Part shown: piece by piece, positions 25,150 to 33,053 of the stretch | Position numbering within the stretch: the first letter of the stretch is position 1 | Layout of the letters: every line of letters begins with the position of its first letter | Assembly (NCBI GenBank): GCA_027531255.1 | Contig: JAPZRU010000040.1 | Coordinates: forward strand, 1-36,660 | Length of the DNA: 36,660 nt | Origin: Steroidobacteraceae bacterium | GTDB lineage: Bacteria; Pseudomonadota; Gammaproteobacteria; Steroidobacterales; Steroidobacteraceae | Reading direction: 5' to 3' | Notes under the pieces: generated by a model | What the model was told of the DNA's origin: nothing | Databases searched by the model: none | Seen by the model: the letters and a program-made list of their open reading frames with translations, nothing else | Position numbers and translations under genes: made by a program

Positions 25150-25851
25150 ATGCAAGCCCATCAACGCGAGTTCCTGCAGCTGGCCCTGCGCCTCGGCGTG
25201 CTGCGATTCGGCCGCTTCACGCTGAAGTCCGGTCGCGAGAGCCCATACTTCTTCAACGCCGGCCTGTTCGACACCGGCACCGCGATCGCCGGTCTCGGCC
25301 GCGCCTACGCCGCCGCGCTGACCGCCTCCGGCCTGCAGTACGACGTGCTGTTCGGGCCCGCATACAAGGGCATTCCCCTCGTGACCGCCACCGCGGCCGC
25401 GCTGGCCGAGCACCACGGCCGCGACGTGCCGTGGGCCTTCAACCGCAAGGAGGCGAAGGACCACGGCGAGGGCGGCACGATCGTCGGCCGGAAGCTCGCG
25501 GGCCGCGTGCTGATCGTCGACGACGTGATCACGGCAGGCACCGCGATACGCGAGTCGGTGGAGATCATCCGCGCGGCGGGCGCCACGCCGGCCGGCGTGC
25601 TGCTGGCGCTCGACCGCCAGGAGCAGGGCCGCGACTCGGCGCGTTCGGCCGTCCAGGAAGTCCGCGAGCAGTTCGGCATCCCGGTGGTCGCGATCCTGGC
25701 GCTCGCCGACCTGATCGCGGGTGCCGAGGCCGGCGAGGCCGGCGTTCCGCAGGACGCCCTGCCCGCGCTCAGGGCCTACCGGGAGCGGTACGGAGCCTGC
25801 GGCGGGCACCGCCGGACCGACGCCGAACCCGCCGCGGCCCGGGATCCGTGA
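25150..25851 (+). CDS. pyrE: Orotate phosphoribosyltransferase
   Basis: A 233-residue cytosolic enzyme that joins orotate to PRPP in pyrimidine synthesis. Motifs: [19 protein letters not shown] at the N-terminus, [28 protein letters not shown] (mobile catalytic loop with Lys) and the PRPP-binding [33 protein letters not shown] is the usual C-terminal part. About 15 extra residues ([16 protein letters not shown]) trail the family end. ATG 25150 is 25 bases from the start of the divergent exonuclease gene, so their promoters must overlap the other coding region. The pyrE neighbourhood is the start of the block of housekeeping genes shared with E. coli. Confidence 0.95.
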   Translation: MQAHQREFLQLALRLGVLRFGRFTLKSGRESPYFFNAGLFDTGTAIAGLGRAYAAALTASGLQYDVLFGPAYKGIPLVTATAAALAEHHGRDVPWAFNRKEAKDHGEGGTIVGRKLAGRVLIVDDVITAGTAIRESVEIIRAAGATPAGVLLALDRQEQGRDSARSAVQEVREQFGIPVVAILALADLIAGAEAGEAGVPQDALPALRAYRERYGACGGHRRTDAEPAAARDP

Positions 25852-25893
25852 CGCCGTTCGAGGGCGCCGCGCCGTCCCGTGACGCGCCTCTCG

Positions 25894-25922
25894 TTGACCG
25901 CGACCCGAACGGGCAGAATATG
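25894..25922 (+). promoter_or_regulatory. Possible promoter of the DUF4124 gene
   Basis: TTGACC (25894-25899, five of six matches) is followed 17 bases later by AATATG (25917-25922, three of six). It is the only AT-rich spot in the 104-base gap after pyrE and would give a leader of about 27 bases before ATG 25956. Confidence 0.45.
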
Positions 25923-25955
25923 GTCTTCGCCGCCTCGATCCGGACTCGACGCCCG

Positions 25956-26648
25956 ATGACCGGCGCCCGACTGCTGCTCCGTCTCGCCGTGGCCTGCGCC
26001 CTCGCCGGCGGCATGCCGCTCGCCGCGGCCGCGTCGCAGTCCAAGCCCGACTCGCGCGTCTACAAGTGGGTCGACGAGAAGGGCGTGACCCACTACGGCG
26101 ACGCGGTGCCGCCGCGGTACGCCGGACAGGACAAGACCGTCCTGAACTCCCAGGGCGTGCCGGTGGGCTCGATTCCCGGTCGCCGCACGCCGGAGCAGCT
26201 CGAGACCGAGGCGCGCCGCCGTGCGGAGGAGGATCGCGCGCGCCAGGACGTCGTGCTCGCGCGCCAGCGCGACCAGAACCTGCTCGCCACGTATCTCACC
26301 GTCGAGGAGATCGAGGCACTGCGCGATCGTCGCGTCGAGATCCTGGACGCGCAGGCGCGCGTGACCACCCAGTACCTCGAGCAGGTCAGCTCGCAGCTCA
26401 AGAACCTCGAAACGCAGGCGCGGCGCTTCAGGCCGTACGCGAAGGACGCGAACGCGCCCGCGATCCCGGAGCACCTGGCCGCGGACCTCGTGCGCGCGGT
26501 CGGCGAGATCGGCGTGCAGGAGCGAAACCTGCAGCTGAAGAAGGAAGAGACCGAACGCCTGAAGGCGCAGTTCGCGCGGGACATCGCCCGCTTCCGCGAA
26601 CTGAAGAAGATCGAAACCGAGTACGCGCGCGGCGCGCAGCCGCGCTGA
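25956..26648 (+). CDS. Periplasmic DUF4124 protein with coiled coil
   Basis: A 230-residue exported protein. Residues 1-26 form a signal peptide (LLLRLAVACALAGGMPLAAA). DUF4124 follows: SRVYKWVDEKGVTHYGDAVP, a small fold with conserved Tyr, Trp and Asp found at the N-terminus of many gammaproteobacterial envelope proteins. The rest (about residues 75-230) is charged and helical, with long heptad-like stretches (RRRAEEDRARQDVVLARQRD, QLKKEETERLKAQFARDIAR), so a coiled coil or dimer is likely. The family has no assigned function; a scaffold or cell-wall role is often suggested without proof. It is inserted between pyrE and dut and transcribed towards dut, with 36 bases between the two convergent stops. 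Confidence 0.8.
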   Translation: MTGARLLLRLAVACALAGGMPLAAAASQSKPDSRVYKWVDEKGVTHYGDAVPPRYAGQDKTVLNSQGVPVGSIPGRRTPEQLETEARRRAEEDRARQDVVLARQRDQNLLATYLTVEEIEALRDRRVEILDAQARVTTQYLEQVSSQLKNLETQARRFRPYAKDANAPAIPEHLAADLVRAVGEIGVQERNLQLKKEETERLKAQFARDIARFRELKKIETEYARGAQPR

Positions 26649-26684
26649 GGCCGCGACGGCCGACGGCACCGTCGTCGCGTCCCG

Positions 26685-27140
26685 TCAGGCCCGGCCCGAG
26701 CTCCCGAAACCGCCGGCCCCGCGCGTGGAAGCCTCGAAGCTCTCGACCACCTCGAGCCGCACCTGCACCACCGGCACGACCACCAGCTGCGCGATGCGCT
26801 CGCCCGGCTGCACGGTGAACGGCTCGCCGCCGCGGTTCCAGGTGGAGACCATCAGCTGTCCCTGGTAGTCGGAGTCGATCAGGCCGACCAGGTTGCCGAG
26901 CACGATCCCGTGTTTGTGCCCGAGGCCCGAGCGCGGGAGGATCACGGCGGCGAGCCCCGGGTCGTCGAGATGGATCGCGATACCGGTGGGAATCAGTTCG
27001 GCGCGCCCCGGTGCCAGCACCAGCGGCGCCGCCACGCAGGCGCGCAGGTCCAGGCCCGCGGAGCCGTCGGTCGCGTAGGCGGGCAGCGGGAAATCACGAC
27101 CGAGCCGCGGGTCGAGCACGCGGACCTTCAGCGCCCGCAT
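26685..27140 (-). CDS. dut: dUTP diphosphatase (dUTPase)
   Basis: A 151-residue trimeric dUTPase that hydrolyses dUTP to dUMP, protecting DNA from uracil and feeding dTMP synthesis. The five motifs are all visible: [14 protein letters not shown] (1), [15 protein letters not shown] (2), [11 protein letters not shown] (3, with the catalytic Asp), [12 protein letters not shown] (4) and the C-terminal [10 protein letters not shown] (5, the flexible P-loop-like arm). The length matches the E. coli enzyme. ATG 27140 lies 1 base beyond the coaBC stop, so dut is translated from the coaBC transcript, the same arrangement as in E. coli. It is convergent with the DUF4124 gene. Confidence 0.95.
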   Translation of the reverse strand: MRALKVRVLDPRLGRDFPLPAYATDGSAGLDLRACVAAPLVLAPGRAELIPTGIAIHLDDPGLAAVILPRSGLGHKHGIVLGNLVGLIDSDYQGQLMVSTWNRGGEPFTVQPGERIAQLVVVPVVQVRLEVVESFEASTRGAGGFGSSGRA

Positions 27141-27141
27141 C

Positions 27142-28560
27142 TCAGCGCGCTCCCGCGGCGAACGGCCGGGAAGCGCCGGTCGTGCGGCCGCCGCCCCCGG
27201 CCGCGGAGCCACCGTCCGTGGCGCCGCCAGACCGCGCCGAGGCGCCACGCCGCTCCGCGACCAGCGCGACGAACTCGCGCGCGAGGTCGCACTTCGACTG
27301 CAGCGCGAGCTCGCGGCGTCCGTCGGGCCAGAGCACCAGCAGGGCGTTGTCCTCGCGGTCGAAGGCCTTGTTCTCGCCGACCTCGTTCGCGGCGATCAGG
27401 TCGAGCCGCTTGCGCACGAGCTTGTCGCGCGCGTGCTTCTCGACGTCGTTGGTCTCGGCCGCGAAGCCGACGGTGAACGGCCGCTGCGGCAGCTGCGCGA
27501 CGGAAGCCAGGATGTCGCGGGCCTTGGTCAGGTGCAGCTCGAGCGTGTCGCTGGTCTTCTTGATCTTCTGGCCGGCGCAGCGGGTCGGGGTGTAGTCGGC
27601 GACGGCCGCCGCGCCGATGTAGACGTCGGCGCCCGCGCCGGTCGGCCCGAGCGCCGCGTGCACGGCGTCGTACATCTGCTGTGCGCTCTCGACGTCGACG
27701 CGCACGACGCCCGCCGGCGTCGGCAGGCTCACGGGGCCGCTGACGAGCGTGACGCGCGCGCCGGCCTCGCGCGCGGCGGCGGCCACGGCGTAGCCCATCT
27801 TTCCGGAGCTGCGGTTGCTGATGAAGCGCACGGGGTCGAGCGCCTCGCGCGTCGGGCCCGCGGTGATCACGACGTGCAGGCCGGCGAGCGGGCCGGTGGA
27901 CGAGGCCGGGACGCCGGCCGTGCCCGACGCGGCGTCCGCGGGTCGCGCCGCGCCGGGTGGGGACGCGACCCCGGACACCATGTCGCCCAGGGGCAGCGCA
28001 CCGGCCGCGCCCCCGCCCGCGAGCACCGCCTCCGCGATCTCGAGCGGTTCGAGCATCCGCCCGTCGCCGACCTCGCCGCAGGCCTGCTCACCGCTGCCGG
28101 GCCCGAGCACGCGCACGCCACGCGCGACCAGGATCGCAACGTTCGCCTGCGTGGCGGCGTGCGCCCACATCTGCCTGTTCATCGCGGGCGCGACCACGAG
28201 CGGTGCGCTCGTCGCGAGGCACAGCGTCGCGAGCAGGTCGTCCGCACGACCGGCGGCGGCCCGCGCGAGGAAGTCCGCGCTGGCCGGCGCGACCAGCACG
28301 AGTTCGGCCCACCGGGCGAGCTCGATGTGGCCCATCGCCGCCTCGGCGCGCTCGTCCCAGAGCTCCGTGCGCACCGCGCGGCCCGACAGCGCCTGGAACG
28401 TCAGCGGCGTGACGAACCGCTGCGCGCCTGCGGTCATGACGACCTGCACCTCGGCGCCGCGCTCGCGCAGGCGGCGCACGAGGTCGGCGGCCTTGTACGC
28501 GGCGATGCCGCCGGTGACGCCGAGCAGGATCCGGCGCGGGGGCTGCGGGGTGTCGGTCAT
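27142..28560 (-). CDS. coaBC: Bifunctional phosphopantothenoylcysteine synthetase/decarboxylase
   Basis: A 472-residue enzyme for two steps of coenzyme A synthesis. The flavin decarboxylase CoaC covers about residues 10-180: [20 protein letters not shown], catalytic His in [28 protein letters not shown], and the Cys of [15 protein letters not shown]. The CoaB synthetase starts at [20 protein letters not shown], with [18 protein letters not shown] and the KIKK loop. A Gly/Ala/Pro-rich linker of about 45 residues between the domains and a 30-residue Gly/Ser tail are longer than in E. coli (about 406 residues). I start at ATG 28560 rather than ATG 28596, because a good promoter ends at 28567. 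dut follows after 1 base. Confidence 0.94.
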   Translation of the reverse strand: MTDTPQPPRRILLGVTGGIAAYKAADLVRRLRERGAEVQVVMTAGAQRFVTPLTFQALSGRAVRTELWDERAEAAMGHIELARWAELVLVAPASADFLARAAAGRADDLLATLCLATSAPLVVAPAMNRQMWAHAATQANVAILVARGVRVLGPGSGEQACGEVGDGRMLEPLEIAEAVLAGGGAAGALPLGDMVSGVASPPGAARPADAASGTAGVPASSTGPLAGLHVVITAGPTREALDPVRFISNRSSGKMGYAVAAAAREAGARVTLVSGPVSLPTPAGVVRVDVESAQQMYDAVHAALGPTGAGADVYIGAAAVADYTPTRCAGQKIKKTSDTLELHLTKARDILASVAQLPQRPFTVGFAAETNDVEKHARDKLVRKRLDLIAANEVGENKAFDREDNALLVLWPDGRRELALQSKCDLAREFVALVAERRGASARSGGATDGGSAAGGGGRTTGASRPFAAGAR

Positions 28561-28566
28561 CCCGCG

Positions 28567-28596
28567 ATTATCGGCGCGCCGCACGGGGCGCATCAA
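28567..28596 (-). promoter_or_regulatory. coaBC promoter, probably giving a leaderless message
   Basis: On the minus strand TTGATG (28596-28591) and GATAAT (28572-28567) are 18 bases apart. Transcription would start about 7 bases later, at or beside the A of ATG 28560, and no ribosome site lies before this ATG. This supports the chosen start and a leaderless coaBC-dut transcript. Confidence 0.6.
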
Positions 28597-28713
28597 ACCG
28601 AACGGCTCGCAGTCCTGCAGAACTTCCGGTTATCGGCCGCGCACGCGCGATTCTCGGCGGACGCGACACATTGGGTGCGTGGCCGGCGGGTGACCGGGTG
28701 CGACAGTACCGCC

Positions 28714-29388
28714 ATGCGCATCGACACCTGGCCCGAAGAAGAACGCCCCCGCGAGAAGCTGCTGCGACTCGGGCCCGGCGCACTCACCGAGGCGGAACTG
28801 CTCGCCATCTGGCTGCGCAGCGGTCCGGCCGGCCAGAACGCGCTCGACCTCGCCCGCGCGCTGCTGGCGGAGTTCCGCTCGCTACGCGGCCTGCTGTCCG
28901 CGGACCAGGGGCGCCTGTGCGGCCACCGCGGCATCGGGCCGGCGCGCTACGCCGCCCTGCAGGCGGCGCTCGAACTGGTACGCCGGCACCACCTCGAGAC
29001 GCTGACCACCGGCCCGGCGCTCACCAGCCCGCGCGTGGCGCGGGACTACCTGCTCGCCCAGCTGCGGGACCGGGACCACGAGGTGTTCTGCTGCCTGTAC
29101 CTCGACAACCGCCACCGCCTCCTCGGCTTCGAGGAACTATTCCGCGGCACGATCGACGGCGCGAGCGTCCACCCGCGGGAGGTCGTCAAGCGGGCACTGG
29201 CGCGGCGGGCGGCGGCGGTCATCCTCGTGCACAACCACCCGTCCGGCGTGGCGGAACCCAGCCAGTCGGACGAGGCGATCACGACCCGGCTGCGGGATGC
29301 GCTCGCGCTGGTGGACGTGCGGGTGGTGGACCACCTGATCGTCGGCGACGGCCTGTGCGTCAGCCTGGCCGAGCGCGGGCTGTGCTGA
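28714..29388 (+). CDS. radC: RadC-family JAB/MPN domain protein
   Basis: A 224-residue RadC protein. The N-terminal part is a helix-hairpin-helix region: [20 protein letters not shown], then [20 protein letters not shown]. The C-terminal part is the JAMM/MPN+ domain with the metal motif HNHPSG (His173, His175) and Asp186 (SQSDEAIT); [12 protein letters not shown] carries the conserved Glu. RadC was once linked to DNA repair, but its role in E. coli is doubtful; a metalloprotease or nuclease function has been suggested. It starts at ATG 28714, in frame with little alternative, divergent from coaBC. The stop overlaps the vapB operator. radC next to coaBC and rpmB is the E. coli gene order. Confidence 0.94.
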   Translation: MRIDTWPEEERPREKLLRLGPGALTEAELLAIWLRSGPAGQNALDLARALLAEFRSLRGLLSADQGRLCGHRGIGPARYAALQAALELVRRHHLETLTTGPALTSPRVARDYLLAQLRDRDHEVFCCLYLDNRHRLLGFEELFRGTIDGASVHPREVVKRALARRAAAVILVHNHPSGVAEPSQSDEAITTRLRDALALVDVRVVDHLIVGDGLCVSLAERGLC

Positions 29389-29405
29389 ATACAGATTTCT
29401 GCATT
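29388..29405 (+). promoter_or_regulatory. Palindromic operator candidate for vapBC
   Basis: AATACAGATTTCTGCATT is an 18-base near-palindrome (AAT-N-CAGA-TT-TCTG-N-ATT), starting on the last base of the radC stop and ending 3 bases before ATG 29409. Antitoxins of the ribbon-helix-helix type bind such sites to repress their own operon. It is strikingly AT-rich for this genome. Confidence 0.6.
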
Positions 29406-29408
29406 ACC

Positions 29409-29660
29409 ATGGTCGGCACGGTGAAGACGACCCTGGACATCGATGACGAACTCGTCACCCGGGCCAAGGCGCGCGCGGCCCGCGACGGCACCACGCTGAC
29501 GGCCCTGATCGAGGAAGGGCTGCGCCTGCGCCTGCAGCGACGCCCCGGGGGTCCCCGTCCACCGCCGGAACTGCCGGTCTTCGCGGGGCGCAGCGGTCTC
29601 GCACCGGGGATCGACCCTCGCTCGAACCGCTCCCTCAACGACGCCGCCGATGGTCCCTGA
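29409..29660 (+). CDS. vapB: VapB-type antitoxin, ribbon-helix-helix
   Basis: An 83-residue antitoxin. Residues 5-42 form the ribbon-helix-helix DNA-binding fold: KTTLDIDDELVTRAKARAAR and then LTALIEEGLRLRLQRR. The C-terminal half is Pro- and Arg-rich (RPPPELPVFAGRSG) and would wrap around the toxin to block its active site. The start may be ATG 29409 or, as in many relatives, the GTG at 29421; neither has a ribosome site, so translation may be leaderless. The frame overlaps the toxin gene by 11 bases, the usual way such pairs are coupled. The pair sits between radC and rpmB, which are neighbours in E. coli, so it is an insertion into a conserved block. Confidence 0.87.
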   Translation: MVGTVKTTLDIDDELVTRAKARAARDGTTLTALIEEGLRLRLQRRPGGPRPPPELPVFAGRSGLAPGIDPRSNRSLNDAADGP

Positions 29661-30084
29661 CGTCAACGTCCTGCTCGCCGCGTTCCGGTCGGATCACCCG
29701 CACCATCGCATCGCACGGCAGTGGCTGCTCGGGCAGGTCGGCGCAGCTGCGCGGGGCGAACCGCTGCTCCTGCTGCCGACCGTGATCGCAAGCTTCCTGC
29801 GGCTGGTGACCCATCCGCGGGTGTTCCCGGATCCGGCGCCGCCGGACGCGGCGGTGGACTTCGTGGACGCGCTGCTGGCCTCGCCCGGCACCGAGATCCC
29901 CGAGGGCGGCCGTGACTGGCCGGAACTGAAACGCCTGATCCTCGAGCATGGACTGGCGGCGAACGACGTGCCGGACGCCTGGATCGCGGCCAGCGTCCGG
30001 ACGCTGGGCACCCGGCTCGTGACCTTCGACTCGGGGTTCACCCGGCTCCTTGGGAGATCGGAACTGCTGCTGCTCCGGGGGTGA
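29650..30084 (+). CDS. vapC: VapC-type toxin, PIN-domain ribonuclease
   Basis: A 144-residue PIN-domain ribonuclease toxin. The first strand VPDVNVLLAAFRSDHPHH carries the first catalytic Asp (Asp4). SFLRLVTHPRVFPDP is the second block, typical of the subfamily where Ser stands in place of the usual Glu. NDVPDAWIAA gives Asp106 and Asp109, and RLVTFDSGFTRL gives Asp127; these acids hold the metal in active PIN toxins, so the toxin looks intact. VapC toxins cut tRNA or rRNA sites and stop growth when the antitoxin is lost. The ATG lies inside vapB. The next gene is rpmB, 211 bases on, with its own promoter. Confidence 0.9.
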   Translation: MVPDVNVLLAAFRSDHPHHRIARQWLLGQVGAAARGEPLLLLPTVIASFLRLVTHPRVFPDPAPPDAAVDFVDALLASPGTEIPEGGRDWPELKRLILEHGLAANDVPDAWIAASVRTLGTRLVTFDSGFTRLLGRSELLLLRG

Positions 30085-30104
30085 CCGCCCTCGTGGACCC
30101 TGGC

Positions 30105-30140
30105 CACCGGCCGATCCCACCGGCCGATCCCACCGGCCGG
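30105..30140 (+). repeat. 13-base tandem repeat, 2.7 copies
   Basis: CACCGGCCGATCC occurs twice in full (30105-30117 and 30118-30130) and then as CACCGGCCG with the rest altered. It lies between vapC and the rpmB promoter, in non-coding sequence. It may be a replication-slippage product; no function is evident. Confidence 0.7.
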
Positions 30141-30171
30141 CCCCATCGGCGGTCCCGCGCTGCCGCCCGGG

Positions 30172-30200
30172 TTGCTTTGCGCCTGCCGCCCGTGTCTAAT
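30172..30200 (+). promoter_or_regulatory. Promoter of rpmB-rpmG
   Basis: TTGCTT (30172-30177) and TCTAAT (30195-30200), the latter five of six to consensus, are 17 bases apart. The message would begin near 30207 and have a leader of about 88 bases before rpmB. The leader holds a small hairpin, ACCGG-CCTG-CCGGT at 30218-30231, which could be a ribosomal-protein control element; that is a guess. Confidence 0.75.
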
Positions 30201-30295
30201 ATGCGGCTCTTTGAAACACCGGCCTGCCGGTCTCCCTGCGCGCCCGTGCGCCGGGGCAGCCCGACGGCCTCCTCCGTCCCTACAGGACCGCCGCC

Positions 30296-30532
30296 ATGTC
30301 CCGAGTCTGTCAGGTCACCGGCAAGAAGCCGGCCGTGGGCAACACCGTCTCCCACGCCAACAACAAGCGCCGCCGGCGCTTCCTCCCGAACCTGCACGAG
30401 CAGCGGTTCTGGGTCGAGACCGAGAAGCGCTGGGTCACCCTGCGCGTGTCCACCCGCGGCCTGCGCACGATCGAGAAGAACGGCGTCGAGGCCGTCCTCG
30501 CCGACCTGCGCGCCAAGGGCGAGCACGTCTGA
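30296..30532 (+). CDS. rpmB: 50S ribosomal protein L28
   Basis: A 78-residue ribosomal protein of the large subunit. [20 protein letters not shown] at the start and [20 protein letters not shown] at the end are the L28 signature. The family's zinc-binding Cys pairs are missing (only one Cys), so this is the C-minus, zinc-free form usual in gammaproteobacteria without a zinc-spared copy. CAGGA precedes ATG 30296. It is followed 32 bases later by rpmG, as in E. coli. The ribosomal pair is expected to be growth-rate controlled from the promoter at about 30172. Confidence 0.97.
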   Translation: MSRVCQVTGKKPAVGNTVSHANNKRRRRFLPNLHEQRFWVETEKRWVTLRVSTRGLRTIEKNGVEAVLADLRAKGEHV

Positions 30533-30564
30533 GCGTCCGGGCCGCCGCTTAAGGAACCACGACC

Positions 30565-30720
30565 ATGCGCGAGAAGATCAAGCTCGTCTCGACGGCCGGC
30601 ACCGGCCACTTCTACACCACCACCAAGAACAAGCGCCTCCATCCCGAGAAGATGGAAGTGACGAAGTTCGACCCGAAGGCGCGCAAGCACGTCGCCTACA
30701 AGGAAGCGAAGATCAAGTGA
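30565..30720 (+). CDS. rpmG: 50S ribosomal protein L33
   Basis: A 51-residue protein near the tRNA exit site of the large subunit. It reads [20 protein letters not shown] and ends [11 protein letters not shown]. It has no Cys at all, so it is the zinc-free form, matching L28 beside it. AAGGAA stands just before ATG 30565. It is cotranscribed with rpmB, and the operon ends at a strong intrinsic terminator about 40 bases past the stop. Confidence 0.96.
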   Translation: MREKIKLVSTAGTGHFYTTTKNKRLHPEKMEVTKFDPKARKHVAYKEAKIK

Positions 30721-30757
30721 GTGCCCGGGCCGCGTGAGCGGCCCCGCTCGCGGATCG

Positions 30758-30791
30758 GACGAAGCCCGCCTCGCGCGGGCTTCGTCGTTTT
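30758..30791 (+). terminator. Intrinsic terminator after rpmG
   Basis: GACGAAGCCCGC (30758-30769) pairs perfectly over 12 bp with GCGGGCTTCGTC (30775-30786) around a five-base loop, followed by GTTTT. The stem also faces the serine-hydrolase relic on the other strand, so it may work in both directions. Confidence 0.85.
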
Positions 30792-30862
30792 CGGCCGGAG
30801 TTCGAGCCGGCGGCGAGCTCGGCGCGCGCCAGACCGTAGCCCGGGGACGGGCCGCCACCGCG

Positions 30863-31594
30863 TCAGCCGCGGATCGCCGTCCGGATCAGGGGCCGCAGTT
30901 CCACGGCCAGGCGGGTCGAGAACTCGGTGGGATCGCCCACCTCTTCCATCCCGATGATCGCGTAGTACCCGCCCGCGCGATCGATCCAGGGCATGAAGCC
31001 GAATGCGCCGGCCGACGACAGCACGTCGCAGCCCGCGGCCGGCGTCGCGCATTCGAGCCAGGCGGTGAGGCCGTACTCGAGACCGACGGCCACGGTCGGC
31101 GTGAAGCCGGTGACGGCCTGCGGGCCGGTCCAGCCGAGCACGGCGCCCGTGGTCGAATCGAGCGACAGCAGGCCCTGGTCCACGAGTCGCAGCAGCGCGA
31201 CGCCGCTGACCAGCTTCGACGCGGAAGCGACCGCGACACGGCGGTCCAGCGCGAAGTCGCCGCGCACGCGGGAGTACAGGAGGCGCCCATCGGGCGCGTA
31301 GACGGCGAGCGCGGCGCCGCCGTAGCGCGTGGCCGCGTAGGCGCGCTCGAACGTGGTCTGCACCGGCACCCACGCCGCGGGGGTCGGCGGCGCCGGGAGC
31401 GGGCCGGACGGCGGCGCCGACGGCGGCACGGACGGCGACGGCGCGGGCGACACCGCGGTCCCGCCGCCGCCGCCGCAGCCCGCGAGCAGCAGCAGCGCCG
31501 CGGCCGCGACGGCACGGCCGGCGCTGCGAGTGATCAGGAGGGGCTGCGGCAGGACGGCCCCGCAAACTCCGGGCACGGGCACCGAGCGGTTCAT
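30863..31594 (-). pseudogene. Serine hydrolase (beta-lactamase-like), internal deletion
   Basis: 243 codons encode both ends of a class C beta-lactamase-like serine hydrolase without its middle. The N-terminus has a lipoprotein signal (LLLLAGC), a Pro-rich linker, then RVAVASASKLVSGVALLRLV with the catalytic Ser-x-x-Lys. It reaches STTGAVLGWTGPQAV, where relatives continue with the lid region and the Tyr-x-Asn/Ser motif for about 150 residues. Here the text jumps at once to YGLTAWLECATPAAGC and PGAFGF-like SSAGAFGFMPWIDRAGG, the C-terminal part. The frame is kept, so a product could be made, but without Tyr it should be inactive. ATG 31594 is chosen for the signal peptide. I infer a deletion of about 450 bases. 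Confidence 0.75.
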
Positions 31595-31672
31595 GCCGCC
31601 GCACAACGCGCTCGCTGCACCGCCGTTGACGCGCCGACGACGGGGCCGCGGGAAACGGCGATGTCCCCGTCT

Positions 31673-32857
31673 TCAGGCGGGCATCGGCTCCAGCCGGTAG
31701 CTCCGCAGCTGCCGCGCGAAGACCTGCAGGCGCTCGACGCCGCTGGCCTCGGCCTCGCAGATCCACTCGCGCAGGTGCTCGGTCAGGCGCTCGTTGTTGC
31801 CGATCTTCCCGCTCCACAGCACCGCGAGACGCTCGCGGAACTCGTGCACGGTGCGCAGTGCCGCGCTCTCGGCCAGCACCTGCTGCAGCCGCTCGCGCGC
31901 CGCGTCGTCGAGCAGGCTCGGGTGCCGCACGAGCAGCTTCTTCACGCGCCGCGACACGGCGCCCGCGCTCCGCGCGGCCTCGGCCTTCAGCGTCGGGATC
32001 GTCACGGTGGCGGCGTAGTCGCGAAGCACCTGCATGCGCGCGGTGATGATCGTCGTCACCGTCTCGAGATCGACCTTGTCGCGCGGCGCGTCGGTCACCG
32101 GCCGCGGCGCGACGCGCCGCACCTGCGCGAGTCCGAGCGCCGAGAACACCTTGAGCCACATCCAGCCGATGTCGAACTCCCACCTGCGCATCGAGAAGCG
32201 CGCCGACGACGGGAACGCGTGGTGGTTGTTGTGCAGCTCCTCGCCGCCGACCAGCAGGCCCCACGGCACGAGGTTCCGCGCCGCGTTGTCGCACTCGTAG
32301 TTGCGGTAGCCGGTCGCGTGGCCGAGGCCGTTGATCACGCCCGCCGCCATCAGCGGCATCGCGATCAGCTGCACGGCGATCAGGATGATGCCCGGCACGC
32401 CGAACAGCAGCAGCCACGTGACGATCATCGACGTGATGCCGAGGTTCCGGTGCTTCGCGTAGACGTTGCGCTCCAGCCAGTCGTCGGGCGTGCCGCGGCC
32501 GTACTTCTCGCACACGGCCGGATCCCTCGCGCTGTCGCGGTAGACCTCGGCGCCCTCCAGCACGATCCGCTTCAGGCCGTACAGCACCGGGCTGTGCGGG
32601 TCGCCGGCGACGTCGCTGAAGGCGTGGTGCTTGCGGTGCACCGCCACCCACTCGCGGGTGACCATCCCGCTCGTGAACCAGATCCAGAAGCGGAAGAAGT
32701 GGCGAAGCGCGGGGTGCAGGTCGACCGCGCGGTGCGCCGCGTCGCGGTGGAGATAGAGGGTGACCGCCATCATGGTGACCTGCACCAGCAGGAAGCCGGC
32801 GAGCACGTAGCCCCAGAAGCTCAGCTGCAGGAGGCCGTACAGGAAGTCGAGGTTCAC
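31673..32857 (-). CDS. Membrane fatty-acid desaturase with C-terminal extension
   Basis: A 394-residue di-iron desaturase of the DesA/acyl-CoA delta-9 type, introducing a double bond into membrane or CoA-bound fatty acids. The three His boxes are HRDAAH (37-42), HRKHH (74-78) and HNNHH (209-213), with membrane helices around FWGYVLAGFLLVQVTMMAV and WLLLFGVPGIILIAVQ. After about residue 270 there are roughly 120 extra residues of charged helix (for example VSRRVKKLLVRHPSLLDDAA) seen in Pseudomonas-type DesA relatives. I start at GTG 32857, with TGGAG 8 bases upstream; the GTG at 32866 would overlap that site. Divergent from mutM, with an inverted repeat across its -10 region. Confidence 0.88.
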   Translation of the reverse strand: MNLDFLYGLLQLSFWGYVLAGFLLVQVTMMAVTLYLHRDAAHRAVDLHPALRHFFRFWIWFTSGMVTREWVAVHRKHHAFSDVAGDPHSPVLYGLKRIVLEGAEVYRDSARDPAVCEKYGRGTPDDWLERNVYAKHRNLGITSMIVTWLLLFGVPGIILIAVQLIAMPLMAAGVINGLGHATGYRNYECDNAARNLVPWGLLVGGEELHNNHHAFPSSARFSMRRWEFDIGWMWLKVFSALGLAQVRRVAPRPVTDAPRDKVDLETVTTIITARMQVLRDYAATVTIPTLKAEAARSAGAVSRRVKKLLVRHPSLLDDAARERLQQVLAESAALRTVHEFRERLAVLWSGKIGNNERLTEHLREWICEAEASGVERLQVFARQLRSYRLEPMPA

Positions 32858-32909
32858 GGGGCGCACTCCACGGTCGCGGGTCGAGGCACCGCCGGAGCGG
32901 TACCGGAAA

Positions 32910-32950
32910 ATCCGTTCAGGAACCTCACTATACAGATCGCGGGAACGGAT
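32910..32950 (-). promoter_or_regulatory. Inverted repeat over the desaturase promoter region
   Basis: ATCCGTTC (32910-32917) and GAACGGAT (32943-32950) are perfect 8-base inverted arms, 33 bases (about three turns) apart. Between them on the minus strand lies TATAGT (32932-32927), a good -10 for the desaturase gene. A TetR- or MarR-like regulator of membrane fluidity could bind here; the regulator is unknown. Confidence 0.5.
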
Positions 32951-33053
32951 CCGACGGGTGAACGACCATGATACGTCGCGGTAGACTGACCAATCTATTT
33001 ATCATTCGCTCTTGATCAAGGCTCGATGACGCGTTTGGAGAGATAAGCACCCG

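Noticed and set aside
33011-33021. CTTGATCAAG upstream of mutM as an FNR or Anr site
   Set aside because: The two halves are directly abutted, without the four-base spacer of TTGAT-N4-ATCAA.
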